DNA of 64,000 nt, taken from positions 427,693,776 through 427,757,775 of the forward strand of contig NC_090442.1 of the NCBI RefSeq assembly GCF_031143425.1. The letters are read 5' to 3'. This stretch comes from Pleurodeles waltl (lineage: Eukaryota > Chordata > Amphibia > Caudata > Salamandridae). A program made the translations under genes and the position numbers. Below the pieces are notes generated by a model. That model was not told the DNA's origin, made no database searches, and was given only the letters and a program-made list of their open reading frames with translations. Positions 47,074 to 58,244 of the stretch are shown piece by piece. Position 1 is the first letter of the stretch. Each line of letters opens with the position of its first letter.

Positions 47074-49315
47074 ATTAACCCTTTTGCTGCTAGTCCTTCA
47101 CTCCTTCCTCACCCCCCAGTGCTGAGCCCTTTTCTAGCTATTTGGGGTAGTTCACGCTTAGGGCTCCAAAACGTTTTGTTCGCATGAGCTATCCACACCA
47201 AGGTTCCATCCTTTTTTCAAACAACCCAGTGATTCTAAAGAAACCCAGGGTTTGTGGATTCCCCTGGAGGGGGCTGAGAAAATGGATAAAATATAGCAAA
47301 AGTGTGAGTTAAAAAAATAAATAAACCTAATTTTCTACTACAGTTTGGCATTTTTCTAAGAGGTAGCCTATTTTCCCTATTTTTGTATTCTCTACCTACT
47401 CCAGTTGGTGGTGAAAACCAGTGTGAAACCCCTTGGTGATCCACAACAGCTATTGATTTCTGAAAAATAGATAACATTCTAAATTCAGCAATGTGTAGAT
47501 CCTACAACGTTATCCTAAAGAAAATAACTGTTGAAATAAAGACATTTTGATCATCAGTAGGAATAAAATGGGCATTTGTGGCAACATTTTCATCTTTAAC
47601 TTTTTGTCACAATGACCGATTGACAAAAGCAATATACCATTACACCCCCTGGGCCCTTCTGGTTGTGGGAATAGGTAGGTTTTTCAAGAACTCAAGCTAC
47701 CCAGTGCAAACAAGTGAGCTGCACCACACAAATAATTTTTATTGAATACAGAGTATAGACCAATTCTTACAGTGAAATAGAAAGAGTGAAAAATGGTTAT
47801 TAAGGGAATGGATGTATTTCTGAAATGGGCAGAAGATATAGAGATTAGAAGCAGTGGTTATGTCTACATCTCTGAATTTGTAGGGACCCATACTTGCTTA
47901 TGATTAGAAGGGTATATTTCAAAATGCCATCTCTCTTATGCACTGGCTTACATTTGAAAGCCACAAATGCAGCAAATTTCAATTAGTACTAACACATGTT
48001 CTACTATACTATCCTCCTACAAGTGTACCAATAATAATGGTACCTCACTTGTGGGTAGGAATATTGACTGTGGCAGGAAATAGCCTAAAAGGCAATATGG
48101 ATGTGCCACATTTTTCCACCAAAAACTGACCCTCTTTTCCAATGTGGGTAGCTCTAGAATTTGGACTCTAGCTAAGCAGGCACCTAGGGAAACCTAGCTA
48201 ACCTGTAAATTTTTTAAACCTAGACACCTAGGAGTATCCAGGGTGGTCTGATTTGCATGGTTCACACCACATTTCTTTATCCAGAAACCCTTGCAAACTT
48301 TGACTAAAAAAATCACATTTTCCTCACATTTCTGTCATAGAAAGTTCTGGGATCTGCGGAGAACCACAAACTTCTTTCCACTCAACATTCCTCCACTTGT
48401 GTGGGTAGCTCTAGTGCCCAAAACAGGAAACAGCCCAAAATGCAACATGGACACAGCTAATTTTTCCAATGAAAGCTGGCCCTCTTTTTTCCAATGTGGG
48501 TAGCTCTAGATTTTGGAGCCTAGCTCAGCCGGCACCTAGAGAAACCTGATCAACCTGAACATTTTTGAAAACTAGACACCTAGAGGAATCGAGGATGGTG
48601 TGACTTGTGTGGGTGTCATTAGGCTTTTTTTACCCACAATGCCCTGCAAACCTCCATCTTTGCCCAAAATCAGGGATTTTCTTTACATTTCTGTGATGGA
48701 AACTTCCAGATAGCAGGAATCCACAAAATTCCTACCACCCAGCATTATCCCACCTGTGCTGATAAAAACGCTGCCCCACAAGTGTGTTTGGGTTTACTGC
48801 CACAACAGGAATGGATCAAACTAAGGACAATGGGAGCCCTTGCCTGGAGACTCCTATTGAACATGGTTGCATCCGTTCCTGTAATGGCACTAGACCCAGC
48901 CACACAAGTGGGGCAGAGATTTTGTTGGTATGCATGGGGCAATAATGGGTGTGAGGAATTTTGTGGATTTCTGCAGATTCTGGAAGCTTCCATCACAGAA
49001 ATGTAGGGAAAATGTATGACTTCAAGCAAAGTTGGAGGTTTTGCAGGGCACTGTGGGTAAGATAATAGCATGTGGTGCATGTGAAGTACACCACCCTGGA
49101 CTCCTCCAGACTTCTAGTTTTCAGAAGTGTCTAGGTTTGGTAAGTTTTTATAAGTTGCAGTTTACCCAAGTCAAAAAAGTGCAGTCTTTCACCACTGTAA
49201 GTGTGGTGATATTGGGAGTTAGCCAAGCTCTTGAGGCCAATATGTAAAATCAACACTCAAGAGACAAATGTTCTCTTGCTTTCCTTTGGGATGAGAAGCT
49301 TTAGTCTGCAGGGGC
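47074..49315 (+). mobile_element. Probable piggyBac-like non-autonomous element, left part
   Basis: Starts TTAACCCTTTTGCTGC. TTAA followed by CCCTTT is the usual end of vertebrate piggyBac elements (family knowledge). No transposase is present. The interior holds tandem units of about 355 bp (CCAATGTGGGTAGCTCTAGA at about 48138 and 48493) and an inverted repeat (48545-48760 against 48945-49150). A degraded candidate right end (CGCTTAGAAGGGGTT) lies near 56248-56263, after the LINE insertion. The association of the two ends is inference. Confidence 0.4.
48545..49150. repeat. Inverted repeat inside the piggyBac-like element
   Basis: The left arm (ACTAGACACCTAGAG, ACCCACAATGCCCTGCAAACC, TTTACATTTCTGTGATGGAA) is answered on the right arm by GGTTTTGCAGGGCACTGTGGG, TTCCATCACAGAAATG and TTCAGAAGTGTCTAGG. 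The arms are about 200 bp each with a loop of about 190 bp. Confidence 0.7.
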
Positions 49316-49851
49316 AGCAGAAAGATGGTTGCCCCTTTCAGTTGGGTTGGGGGCATGAACATCCCCATGGTGGTGGGCAGCCCTTACCTTTCTTTTTTTC
49401 AAAATATTATTCCCTGGTGTCTAGTGGGCCTTCTGCCCCAAGATGGCAGATCAGGAGTTATTACTGCATCTGTCTCCGGGTGGGGCAGAAAGACTGTGCC
49501 CATTTTAGGGGGGGGGTAAGGGCATTGCTATGCCCATTTTGGGCCGCCTCTACCCCTAAACCTTTCTAAAACAAAATCCCTGGTGCCTAGTGGGCTTTCT
49601 GCCCCTTGGGGGCAGATCTGTGGTTATTGGCCCCATTTTCCCTCCAGGGAGGCAGAAAGACTTTAGCCCCATTTAGCTTGGGTGGGGGCATGGCCCTGCC
49701 CATTATGGACAGCCCCAATCCCTCTTCTATAAAATAAAAACAATCCCTGGTGTCTAATGGACCTTCTGACCCCCTCTCTCCCCGGGGAGCAGATCATAGG
49801 TAACAACACCCATCTGTCTTCCCAAGAAGGGCAGATAACTGTGCCCATTTA
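49316..49851 (+). repeat. Tandem repeat array of about 168 bp units, left part
   Basis: Units share GCAGAAAGA, a TGGGGGCAT block, CCCTGGTGTCTAGTGG and CTTCTGCCCC. CCCTGGTG recurs at about 49411, 49577 and 49745. The array is cut at 49851 by the LINE and resumes at 55599 (CCCTGGTGCCTAG at about 55674). Confidence 0.75.
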
Positions 49852-50484
49852 ATTTAATTTCAATACTTATTTCAGTCGAGGACCATAAAAGCACAAACAT
49901 AATACACATTTTGACCCAAAACATAATAATAGTAAAATGTAAATCTAATTCTCAATCACATAAATCAGAAAGCAGAAAAGAAAACAACAAAGAAATACTT
50001 TATAAATTCCCCCAAAGAACAATGAGACGCAATATTAAAAAATCTTTTTTAAAAAGGACTTATTACAATACAGTACTTGGCAAAATTTCGTCTGTGTCAT
50101 CCTCATAAGATCATAGCATTAGGATGAAAAAAAACTCAAAGCATGATATCTAAAATTCACACTATTCAGACTGATAAGTTCCTCATCTGGACATGCCATG
50201 CACTTTCGAAATATTTAGCAACTGAGAATATAATACAAGGTGTAGTGTCAAATCGACAATTTCTCAAAGTGACCTACAGTTGGCACATGCTCAAAGAGCG
50301 ACATAATGGAATAATCCAGCTTTGGCATTGTCTAAAAAATTTGAGACAAGAGAAAAAAAGTGTCAGTCTGTTTCTGCCTGTGTGGAACATACTGGACACA
50401 AGTTATTCCATACGTTGAGACACGTCCATTTAGAAGTAAAAGGCACCAATTGAAGGGCACACAACCTAAATCTAATATACAGGG

Positions 50485-51040
50485 CTATATAAAAGGTGGG
50501 TCAATGTCGTCCACGTATGATTCACAATAAGCGACACATTTAGCTTGTAAGAAGCTATTTACAAGTGAGCTTACTGTGCCCTGGAAAACCAGGAATGCCA
50601 GTTCTTTCTCCCAAAAGACACTCTTCACCAAGGTGACTGAAGTAGGCATAATTGACTCTGGGGTAGACCACAAACTGGACAAACCCAGAGTGGACAACGT
50701 TAATCTCACATCCCTTAGCCATGGAAAGGTGACCAGTTCTTTGGGTCTGCCTAGAATATATTTCAGGCTGTGCCTATATGGTTCCGTTCTGAGGTCGACC
50801 AGATCCTTAACCAATGCAACAATGATTTCAGCCATCCTGAGGGGCTAATAGCCTGGAAATCCAGTTCAAATCTAAAGACCAATGGAGTACTCTGTGGGAG
50901 TTTAAGAACAGCCATCAGAAACCTATTCTCAGCCACTCCGAAGGCATCAACATTACAAAAACCCCACAGTTCGGCCCCATAGGCTGTGGCTGTAATAGGC
51001 CTTGCTCTCCAGATTTCCAAAAGGGGGGATACAGGATGAA
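50485..51040 (-). pseudogene. LINE ORF2 C-terminal (post-RT) fragment
   Basis: Translation from 51020 gives ARPITATAYGAELWGFCNV, AENRFLMAVLKLPQSTPL and then degraded text to 50485. This YGAELWG region follows the RT fingers/thumb in several APE-type LINEs and precedes the 3' UTR. It is separated from the RT part at 54.0 kb by the solo LTR 51516-54002. Frameshifts between the pieces at about 50800 break the frame. Confidence 0.7.
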
Positions 51041-51242
51041 ATTAGGTCCTTTTGGCCAAATCCAGGGCAGCTCCTGCCCTATGGCTAAGCATGAGTGTAA
51101 TCTTTATAACCTGGCTAACCCAGGAGCTACTGCTAGAAAGACATACTCCTAGTTAATCAAGGTCCATGACTCTCTAAAGCTTTTCACCCTCTAGAGAGAC
51201 AGACCCTCTAAAATGCCTATGGGGATAGATAGCCATAAACCT

Positions 51243-51341
51243 AGGGGCTTATTTACCAGTCCCTTGTGCCACTGGTGCATCACTTTGTTTATGGGAAAAA
51301 GTGATGCACCAGCAGTGCAAGTGGCTTGTAAATAAGTCCCT
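51243..51341. mobile_element. Palindromic MITE (about 99 bp) in the LINE
   Basis: Left half AGGGGCTTATTTACCAGTCC and GTGCATCACTTT, right half AAAGTGATGCACC and GTAAATAAGTCCCT. The halves pair with few mismatches around a short loop. I could not define a target duplication. Confidence 0.65.
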
Positions 51342-51515
51342 TTGTCTTTTTATGTTAATGCCCAGGCCATGGTTAGTACAATACAACTTGAACCTAGCAA
51401 GAAGAATTCCAAGGGACTGATGCGTTTTAGAATCCTAAAGGGTGTAGTCCACAAATAATAAAGCAGAAACGTTTCTGTCTCCTAAAGGAGGTACATCATT
51501 ATTACAGTTCATCAG

Positions 51516-54002
51516 TGTGAGAAACTGGGGCTGATTCCAGAGGCCCCATAACTTTTTGCCCCCATTTTCCACTTTATGCTGGTGTTTTCCTGACTCTGAT
51601 GGTGCCCTGGGTACTGCTAACCAGTCCCAGGGCCTGTGCTCTGTGTAAAATGGATATGCAAATTAGGCTAATTATAATTGGCTAAGTAAACCTACCTATA
51701 AGTCCCTAGTATATGGTAGGGCATGTAGGTTTAGGGACCACAGCATAGGTGGTGCACACCTAGGTGCATTGCTGAGGTGCCCAGTGTCATTTTAAAAGCA
51801 AGCCTGCCTTGCTGGCTGCTTTTAAATTAAAGTTATATGCAAATTCGACTTTGGAATTAAAGGTACTTCCAAAGTCTTAAACTACCTTATTTTTACATAT
51901 AAGTCACCCCTAAGGTGTGCCCTATGTGCCCCTAGGGCTGGGTGCCATGTAACTATAAGCAGGGACTTTATAAAAATAGATTTATAAGCCCTGGTGAGGT
52001 AAAAACAGCCAAATTCGTTTTTCCCTCATTGAAGTAAATGGCCTTCATAGGCTAGAATGGGCAGACTTTATTTAAAATTTTAAAGTCTCCTTAAATGTTA
52101 CATACCAAGAATTTGGTATCAAATTGATTGTTATAATAAATCCCACAACTTCCAGTTGTTGGATTTAATATAACTAGTGCCGGTAAAAAGTTTAGACTTT
52201 ACCTAAAAAGTTGCCAATTTCAGCTCTGCATTGTTTTTGCTGCTGTGCTCTGATTGGCCAGCCTGCAGCAGCTTCTGCCAGGCTACTTTAATGAGGTGTG
52301 AAGTGGCCTGACTTCACACAAAGGAATGTGCTTGGGGGAGAGAATCTCCCCTCAGCAGATGGGGAAGCAGGAAGGGGGAGGGCTGCCAAACTGGTCTTCA
52401 AAGGCAGAGAAGGACATTTGCAGCACCCAGCAACACCCCCACATCCTGCAACCCCAGACAGCTAGGTGCCCCCTTGATTAGATTAGGAGAGGGCAGGAGA
52501 GGGGTGTGTTTATGATTTTTAGCCACACCAGTGGGTGGGCTCAGCCAGATCTCTCCTCTAAAAATCAGATTCATCCATTTTGGATTTTTAGAGACTGTTG
52601 CCTTCTGGGATGGATTTTTGCCACACTTCCCAGGAAGTGGTCATCACAGGGGGACGACCCTGTCCCTGATTGGAGGACCAGGGCCCCCCTGCTTTTCACC
52701 CAGGAGCAAGGATAAAACTGGCAGACCTGCACCCACGCCTCAGATCCCTACCAGATTTCAACAAGAAAGGAACTTAAGGAGAAGAAGGACTGCCCTGCTG
52801 GACCCCTGGCCTGCACCTGGACCCTGCACTCAGAAAGACTGCACCAGCTGCACACTTGGGCTTCACCACAAGAAGGACTTTGCCTGGCTTCAACTGGTTC
52901 AAGGAGGGACTCCCTGTTTGCTACAGGTGAAAAATTGCTAACCAGAGTCCCCTGCACCAACTCCTGAAAGAAGCGACCAGCTGACCACTGTCCAGTGGCC
53001 AAAAAGGAGTTTGTGCCAGGTGCACTCTGGGAGTTGAAGTCCGCACCCCCAAGGACCATCACAGAACTCCTGGACCCTTGGGGTGAGCTGTGGACCCCAA
53101 AAGAACCTTAAAAGAACATCTGGGTGAAGCCCCAGAAGTTTGGAAAAGATTGGAGAATTTTTGGAAAAAAGCTCCATACAGTGACCGACCCGACGCGGAA
53201 ATTCTAGCCGGCTTGCCTCAACCGCGACCCGGCCTGACTTCGTGGTTCGTCCCGGTAAAGAAAAACATCCAAAAAAGAGACTAAGTCCGAACGTAAAAAG
53301 TTGACCGGGACCTTCCAGCCATCGTATCCGAGAAGGGCTCCACGGACGTCGGATCAAGATCCAGGTTTACCCCGGTCGAAGGATTTTCATCTCGAAAAAA
53401 CGACTAAGTCCGAAGGTAAAAATCACCACCGAGGAAACCGACTTCGCGTATCCGGACAAGGGCTCCAGGAGGTCGGATCCAACTGGCAGGTTCGTCCCGG
53501 TGAAGAAAAACTTCAAAATAAAGACTAAGTCAGAAGGTAACTTTTTAACCGAGGCCTCCCGCGACCTGTAGCCGAGCAGGGCTCCATCGCGGTCGGCCTG
53601 AAAGTTTGACTTTGCCCCGGTCCTGGTGCAACCAGATGACCCGATTGGCGCTTTTTGTTTCTAAGCGCTAGAAAATAATAATACTTTAAAAATTCATATC
53701 TCCGGTTCCCCTGAACCGATTTTAATCGTTTTTGTGTCATTTTAAAGATAAAAATATAAGCTATTTTTATAAATTGGTTTTGGATTTTTAAACTGTTTCC
53801 TGTGTTTTATTTAATTACTGTTTTGTGATATTTGAATGCTTTACACTTTGTCTCCTAAGTTAAGCCTTGACGCTCGATGCCAAGCTACCAAGGGTAGAGC
53901 TGGGATTAATTTACTGAGACCTAACTGTACTTTTGTGGAGGATTGTGGCTTGTTGCTAGGTGTAGGTACCTACCTGCCCTACCAATAACCCATTTTCCAA
54001 CA
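51516..54002 (+). mobile_element. Solo LTR, 2487 bp, forward orientation
   Basis: Starts TGTGAGAAACTGGGG and ends CCATTTTCCAACA, with perfect 5-bp duplications ATCAG (51511-51515 and 54003-54007). The plan is like the other LTRs here: an AACCAGTCCCAGGGC and AAGTCCCTAGTATATGG block in U3, and AAGTTAAGCC with GATGCCAAGCTACC near the end. It splits the minus-strand LINE between its RT and post-RT parts and is therefore younger than the LINE. Confidence 0.9.
53180..53640 (+). repeat. Tandem repeats of about 122 bp in the solo LTR
   Basis: GACTAAGTC(C/A)GAA recurs at about 53279, 53402 and 53523. Each is followed by an ACCGGGACC/ACCGAGG block, a GGGCTCCA block and CCCCGGTC/CCCGGTGAAG. Units are GC-rich and CpG-rich. 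Confidence 0.8.
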
Positions 54003-54008
54003 ATCAGA

Positions 54009-54830
54009 AAGTCAACAGAGCCATTTATAAAGAGGAGAAATAATGTAGGGGCAAGGACACAGCCTCACCTAGCCACACTATTAACTTTAATACGGTCCAT
54101 GACTTCCCCGTTTACTACCCACCTAACTTGGGCATAATTGCCCTGATATAATCGCAAAATAACATTCAGAACTGGGGCAGGAAGGCCTAGACCCTTAAGG
54201 ACTGTCCACAGTTTGTCCCGAGGGACCATGCCAAAGGCAGCCCTCGAGTCGACAAACACCACATAAAGGCTACCTTTGCTAATGTACACCTCCTTCTACC
54301 TTATCAACTGAAATCTGAAAACCTGATCAACTGTGCTCATTTTTGCATTAAAATCTGCTTGAAATTGTAACAGGAGTTTATTGTCCTTGATCCAATCAAG
54401 CAGATGGGCCAAGATTTGGCTACAGATTTTCTTTTGTCCAGCATCTATTAGGCTTATTGGAAGATAATTAGCTGGATCGGATTTGAGACCCTTCTTGAAA
54501 ATGGCCACTATCTCAGCTCCTCCAAGTAGGGGGATTTGACCCCCTGCCATAACACCGTTAGCAAGGCAATTTAAATAAGGGCCCCAGACAGTAAGGCCCA
54601 TATTTATAGTTTTTTAGCGCCACATGTGTGCCGCTTTTTGACACAAAAAAGTATAAATATGGGCCTAAGTTCAGACTTAAACAGGTCCGCTGGAATCCTA
54701 TCGGGCCCAGGATCTTTGCCTGCTTTCTGCATACAGATTACACAGTGGGTCCCAGCCAAGGTGAAATAACCTGGCAGGACACCTGCATAAGTCATAATGG
54801 GTAATACATTTGGCAGTGTGGGTTCACCCT
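54009..54830 (-). pseudogene. LINE reverse transcriptase fragment, interrupted by a MITE
   Basis: Read downward from 54795: KAGKDPGPDRIPADLFKSEL, then the MITE 54595-54665, then WGPYLNCLANGV, IFKKGLKSDPANYLPISL (RT motif with PxSL), FQADFNAKMSTVDQVFRFQL, and after a stop VVFVDSRAAFGMVPRDKLW (the RT A box, normally FxDxxxAFDxV; the second Asp is Gly here), GLGLPAPVLNVILRLYQGN. The sequence ends at the solo LTR boundary at 54007, before the YxDD box. The A box substitution, stops and insertion mean it is inactive. Confidence 0.82.
54595..54665. mobile_element. Minimal Harbinger-like MITE (71 bp)
   Basis: Ends GGCCCATATTTATA and AGTATAAATATGGGCC, flanked by TAA on both sides (54592-54594 and 54666-54668). 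The whole element is nearly one palindrome. It interrupts the LINE RT frame between LFKSEL and WGPYL. Confidence 0.87.
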
Positions 54831-55173
54831 CAGTAAAATCTTAGTGGTCTTCGGGGCATGGTCTATAGAGTGCCTGACAATAGCTAAGCCAGTCTTGGGG
54901 AAGGATGATACTTTCTGGTCTCAAGATGAATGCTTTGGCACCATGACTAACCACGTACCAAAAATAACTCTGACTACCTGATCGGATTGCACCCATCACA
55001 TACTCGAAGAATGAGGTATCCCAGTCAACTCTGGCCTGCTGATGCTCTAGTTTATACCTAGATCTGGCTAGCTGTATGTCATGCTGATAGCCACCCTTAA
55101 TTGCTTTAACTAAAGCACTCTGCCAATCTACTGGACTTGTTTTATCAGGTGGAGTTAAGAGAAATGGAGTTCA

Positions 55174-55589
55174 TTATCTTAGGCAAGGGTTTGTAAAAAA
55201 ATCATTGTTTGTTAATATATCAAAACACATGATTTGGGAAGCCATTATTGTGTCAGGGGACGAATCAGGGTCGGAAAACAAAGACAGAGTAGGACCTAAC
55301 TCTGCATATACTTGAGCTAGAACACTATAATTTTCTGCTACATTTTCCCACATTGCATTTTCCTGATTGTTAGTTACACTCAGAGTATGGAGAGCCACTC
55401 TGAAGAAGCAATTGCTCCCATTAGATACATCTAAGGGGGTAAGGATCAGAGGATCATGCTCACTTTCAGATCTCTCTACCACCTCCATTTCACTAAGATG
55501 CCTCCAAAAATGAACATCTACTAGGAACTAATCAATAGTGCTCCTATATGAATAACTTTTAAAAGTAGGGCATTTAATCGGATCCGAAG
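55174..55589 (-). pseudogene. LINE endonuclease C-terminal fragment
   Basis: The minus-strand frame from 55589 reads CPTFKSYSYRSTID, stop, FLVDVHFWRHLSEMEVVERS, ESEHDPL and onward to 55174. RSTID-x-x-LV followed by S-x-HDPL is the final block of APE-type endonucleases, with the D and H of SDHxPL catalytic (SEH here). One in-frame stop and the 5' truncation at 55589 make it non-functional. Confidence 0.75.
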
Positions 55590-55598
55590 CCCATTTAT

Positions 55599-56280
55599 TA
55601 TGAGGGGGTGGGAGCACTGACATATGCCCCATTTTGGGAAGCCCCTCCCCTAAATATTCTCAAACAAAGTAGTCCCTGGTGCCTAGTGTTTTTTTCTGCC
55701 CCGGGGGGGGGGGGGGGCATTTTGGAGGCTTTTGACCCATTTGGTCCCAGGGGGACAGCAAGACTGAATATTGACAACAGAATTAATGGGGGGAGCTAAA
55801 GCCCTTGCCCAAGGAGCCACTCCCCCTCCCTTGTGTTTAGTGGTGGCATCCTGCTTGGTGATCTCCCTCCTGTAGCTATCCCCAAGCAGGAAACCACTAG
55901 TGAGGGGTACCATTGAAAAGGGGAGTGTCTCTCCTTTCCAATGATACATCTGCATCGGTGCTCGGGGGTTGAGATAACCCAACGAGCACCATTGCAGAGA
56001 AAGTCAAATGAGCCGATTGGCTCATTTGACTTTTGTTTTCAGTGAAATAATGTCAGTGAGTCACGTGTTTTCCCTGAAAACCAAAATCAGCCTCAGGAGC
56101 TGTTCCCCAGTTCCTGAGGCTATTTTGTGGCAGAAGGAAATCTCTCTGGTGCATGCACCAGAGGGATTTCCAGTGCTGTGTTCATGAACGGCTAGTAGCA
56201 GCCCAACGCACATGAGCACTGTGGCGTCGGATGACTTCCGGCTGTTAGACGCTTAGAAGGGGTTGGGGTCACATGTCCCC
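55599..56280 (+). repeat. Right part of the tandem array and distal piggyBac-like region
   Basis: Resumes the 168-bp repeat (TATGCCCCATTTTGGG, CCCTGGTGCCTAG), has a run of about 16 G near 55703-55718, then a series of hairpins: 56000-56033 (15-bp perfect arms), a GCCTCAGGAGC and TTCCTGAGGC pair (about 56090-56120), and a CTCTCTGGTGCA-TGCACCAGAG pair (about 56143-56165). It ends near CGCTTAGAAGGGGTT, a degraded candidate terminus. Confidence 0.55.
56000..56033. repeat. Perfect 34-bp hairpin
   Basis: AAAGTCAAATGAGCC, loop GATT, GGCTCATTTGACTTT. The pairing is perfect over 15 bp. Confidence 0.9.
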
Positions 56281-57060
56281 TTGTCTTGTGCAATTTCTAT
56301 TAAACATTCATTGTTGTTTAACTCCAAAGTGTAATTTTCCATGCGTAATGCATATGTGTACATTATTAACACGTCATGTTAAAATATACACAACCAAATT
56401 CTAAAGTTACAAAAATATAAACATGTTTAATTTTGGTCTAAGTGTCCAGTATCTTGATGAATGCTTGCACCATAAATACCATGCCCTACACAAATACCCA
56501 ACACTAATGTATGCACTACAGAAATATGTAAAAAATAATACTTGTGCTTGTCACTGTCAGAAATTAAATAAGTGCATGTCACACAAATTGGAATAGATAA
56601 CAATCAGTTACTAATAATCTAAAATTAATGCCAGGAGAAAGGTAATGAAAATAAACGAAATTTTGAAGCAACAATGAGATAAGTCTCTCTTATAGAAGGA
56701 TACTTGAAAATATTAATTAAACATGTTCACATAGTCCAATGTAGGTGGTGTGTGCTGCATGCCCAGAACTTGCTTTCTCCTTAGTAAGGGGCATCCAGTG
56801 GGCAGAGCAGGCACCATTGTGATGTTTCTTGGGAGGGGTGGGTTTAGGTTTGACAGGGATCAGAAGCAGGTCAAGAGTGAAAGAATCAGGAAGAGAAAGG
56901 GCATAAGGGGTAGGAGAGGATGGGGTTTGGGAGGTAGAGGGAGTGGGAGTGGGTATTGTATGTGGTTCTGTCTGTTGTGCATGTGCATGTGCATCTTGTG
57001 TATGTGGTGTATGTGGTCCATGTTTGGGTTGGTGTGTTTTGGAAGGTGTGTGGTGTTTGG
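56281..57060. other. AT-rich spacer merging into G/T-rich sequence
   Basis: No gene recognised. This may be the terminal region of the Harbinger transposon beyond the Myb-like gene, but I could not identify its terminal repeats. Confidence 0.4.
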
Positions 57061-57640
57061 GTGAGTGTGTGTGTATGTGATTGATGGGTGTGCTTTTTTG
57101 TGAGTGTACATGCTTGGCTGTGTGTGATTTTATCAGTTTAGTGTATTCTAGTGATTGTGAGTGTGTGCATCTGATGGGTGCTCTTTATTTTGTAGATGTG
57201 TGTGTGTGTAAGAGTGTGTGTGTTTAGATAAGTGTTATGTAGAGGTGGATGGTGCAATGGTGGTGCTTGTGGGTGTGCTGGTGGTTGTGGGTGTGCTGGT
57301 GGATCGGTGGTGGTGCATGTGGCTATGATGATAGGTGTTGTGGGTGTGGTGGATATGTCTGTAATGATGGATGATGTGGGTGTGGGTGTGGTCATTGTGT
57401 CTGTGGAGGTGGGTGTTGTGGTGGTGGATGTTGTTGTGGTGGGTGTTGTAGCTGTGGGTTTTGTGGACGATGTTGTGGTGGTAGGTGTTGTGGTGGGTGT
57501 GGTGGTAGGTGTTGTGGGTATTGTGTCAGCAGTGGGTGTATTTAGTTGGGTGCATACTCGTGTTTCTTCGTGTGTTTGTGTTGATGTGTGTGTGTGTGTG
57601 TGTGCTGCTTGTGTCTGTGTGTGTGGGTGTGTGCAAGGAA
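57060..57640 (+). repeat. TG / GGTGT low-complexity tract
   Basis: About 580 bp dominated by TG and GGTGGTGTTGTGG motifs, with a pure (GT)n run at about 57583-57604. Long open frames on both strands (Val/Cys/Gly-rich on plus, Thr/Pro-rich on minus) follow from the composition. It lies directly downstream of the Myb-like gene's last exon. Confidence 0.85.
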
Positions 57641-58244
57641 GTGAGTGTGCCTCAAAGAAAGCTCGGAATAGGGAATTGGGATGCAGAAGGGGCACACGTT
57701 GGGGCTCAAGTTTGGGATGGCTGGGAAGCTGTGGTCAGTGAGGAGGCTGGACCTTCAAAAGACCTCTGTAGGCCCGATATTAGCACTGTGGACACCTTCC
57801 AGGTATGCTACTATCTGTTGCATATGCCAACTAAGCCCCTGGATGGCATTCAGGAGTGCAGTCTGGCCTACAGAGATGTTCTGTAAGAGGTCAATAGCCT
57901 CCTCACTCAGTGCAGCTGGGGAGATAGGGGCCAGAGGGATGCCTGCAGCAAAGGAGATGCCACTCCTTTTAGGGGGGGTTCAGCCGACCGGGGGGAGCAA
58001 GAAGGAGGGTAGAGATGGTTCTCTGGGTGACAAACAGTTGCTGTATAGTCCACCACCGCTAAGGACATGCTGCCTGTGGAGGCTTCCGAAGTCGATGATG
58101 TGGAGCTTGTGGCCTCCACGCCAGTCCTTTGATCCTCGGTGCCACTGAGTCCTTCAATGTCAGTGGTCTCAGCACCCAAACCACAGTGACCAACTGCTTC
58201 CCTGCCTACAAGGCCAATGTGTCCTCCGCCTGCTCCTGATGACG

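Larger units (their letters stand above)
49852..55589 (-). mobile_element. 5'-truncated LINE with nested insertions
   Basis: Flanked by GCCCATTTA at 49843-49851 and 55590-55598, a probable 9-bp target duplication. The minus-strand 3' end finishes with GAAATTAAATTAAAT-like sequence. Read from 55589 down it starts within the endonuclease C-terminus, continues through RT (54.8-54.0 kb) and, after a nested solo LTR, through the post-RT region (51.0-50.5 kb). Missing sequence upstream of the endonuclease C-terminus shows 5' truncation, common for LINEs. Clade not determined. Confidence 0.75.

Noticed and set aside
57138..57741. Long open frames on both strands (Val/Cys/Gly-rich on plus, Thr/Pro-rich on minus)
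   Set aside because: They follow from TG/GTG low-complexity sequence; no start context, domain or codon structure supports a gene.
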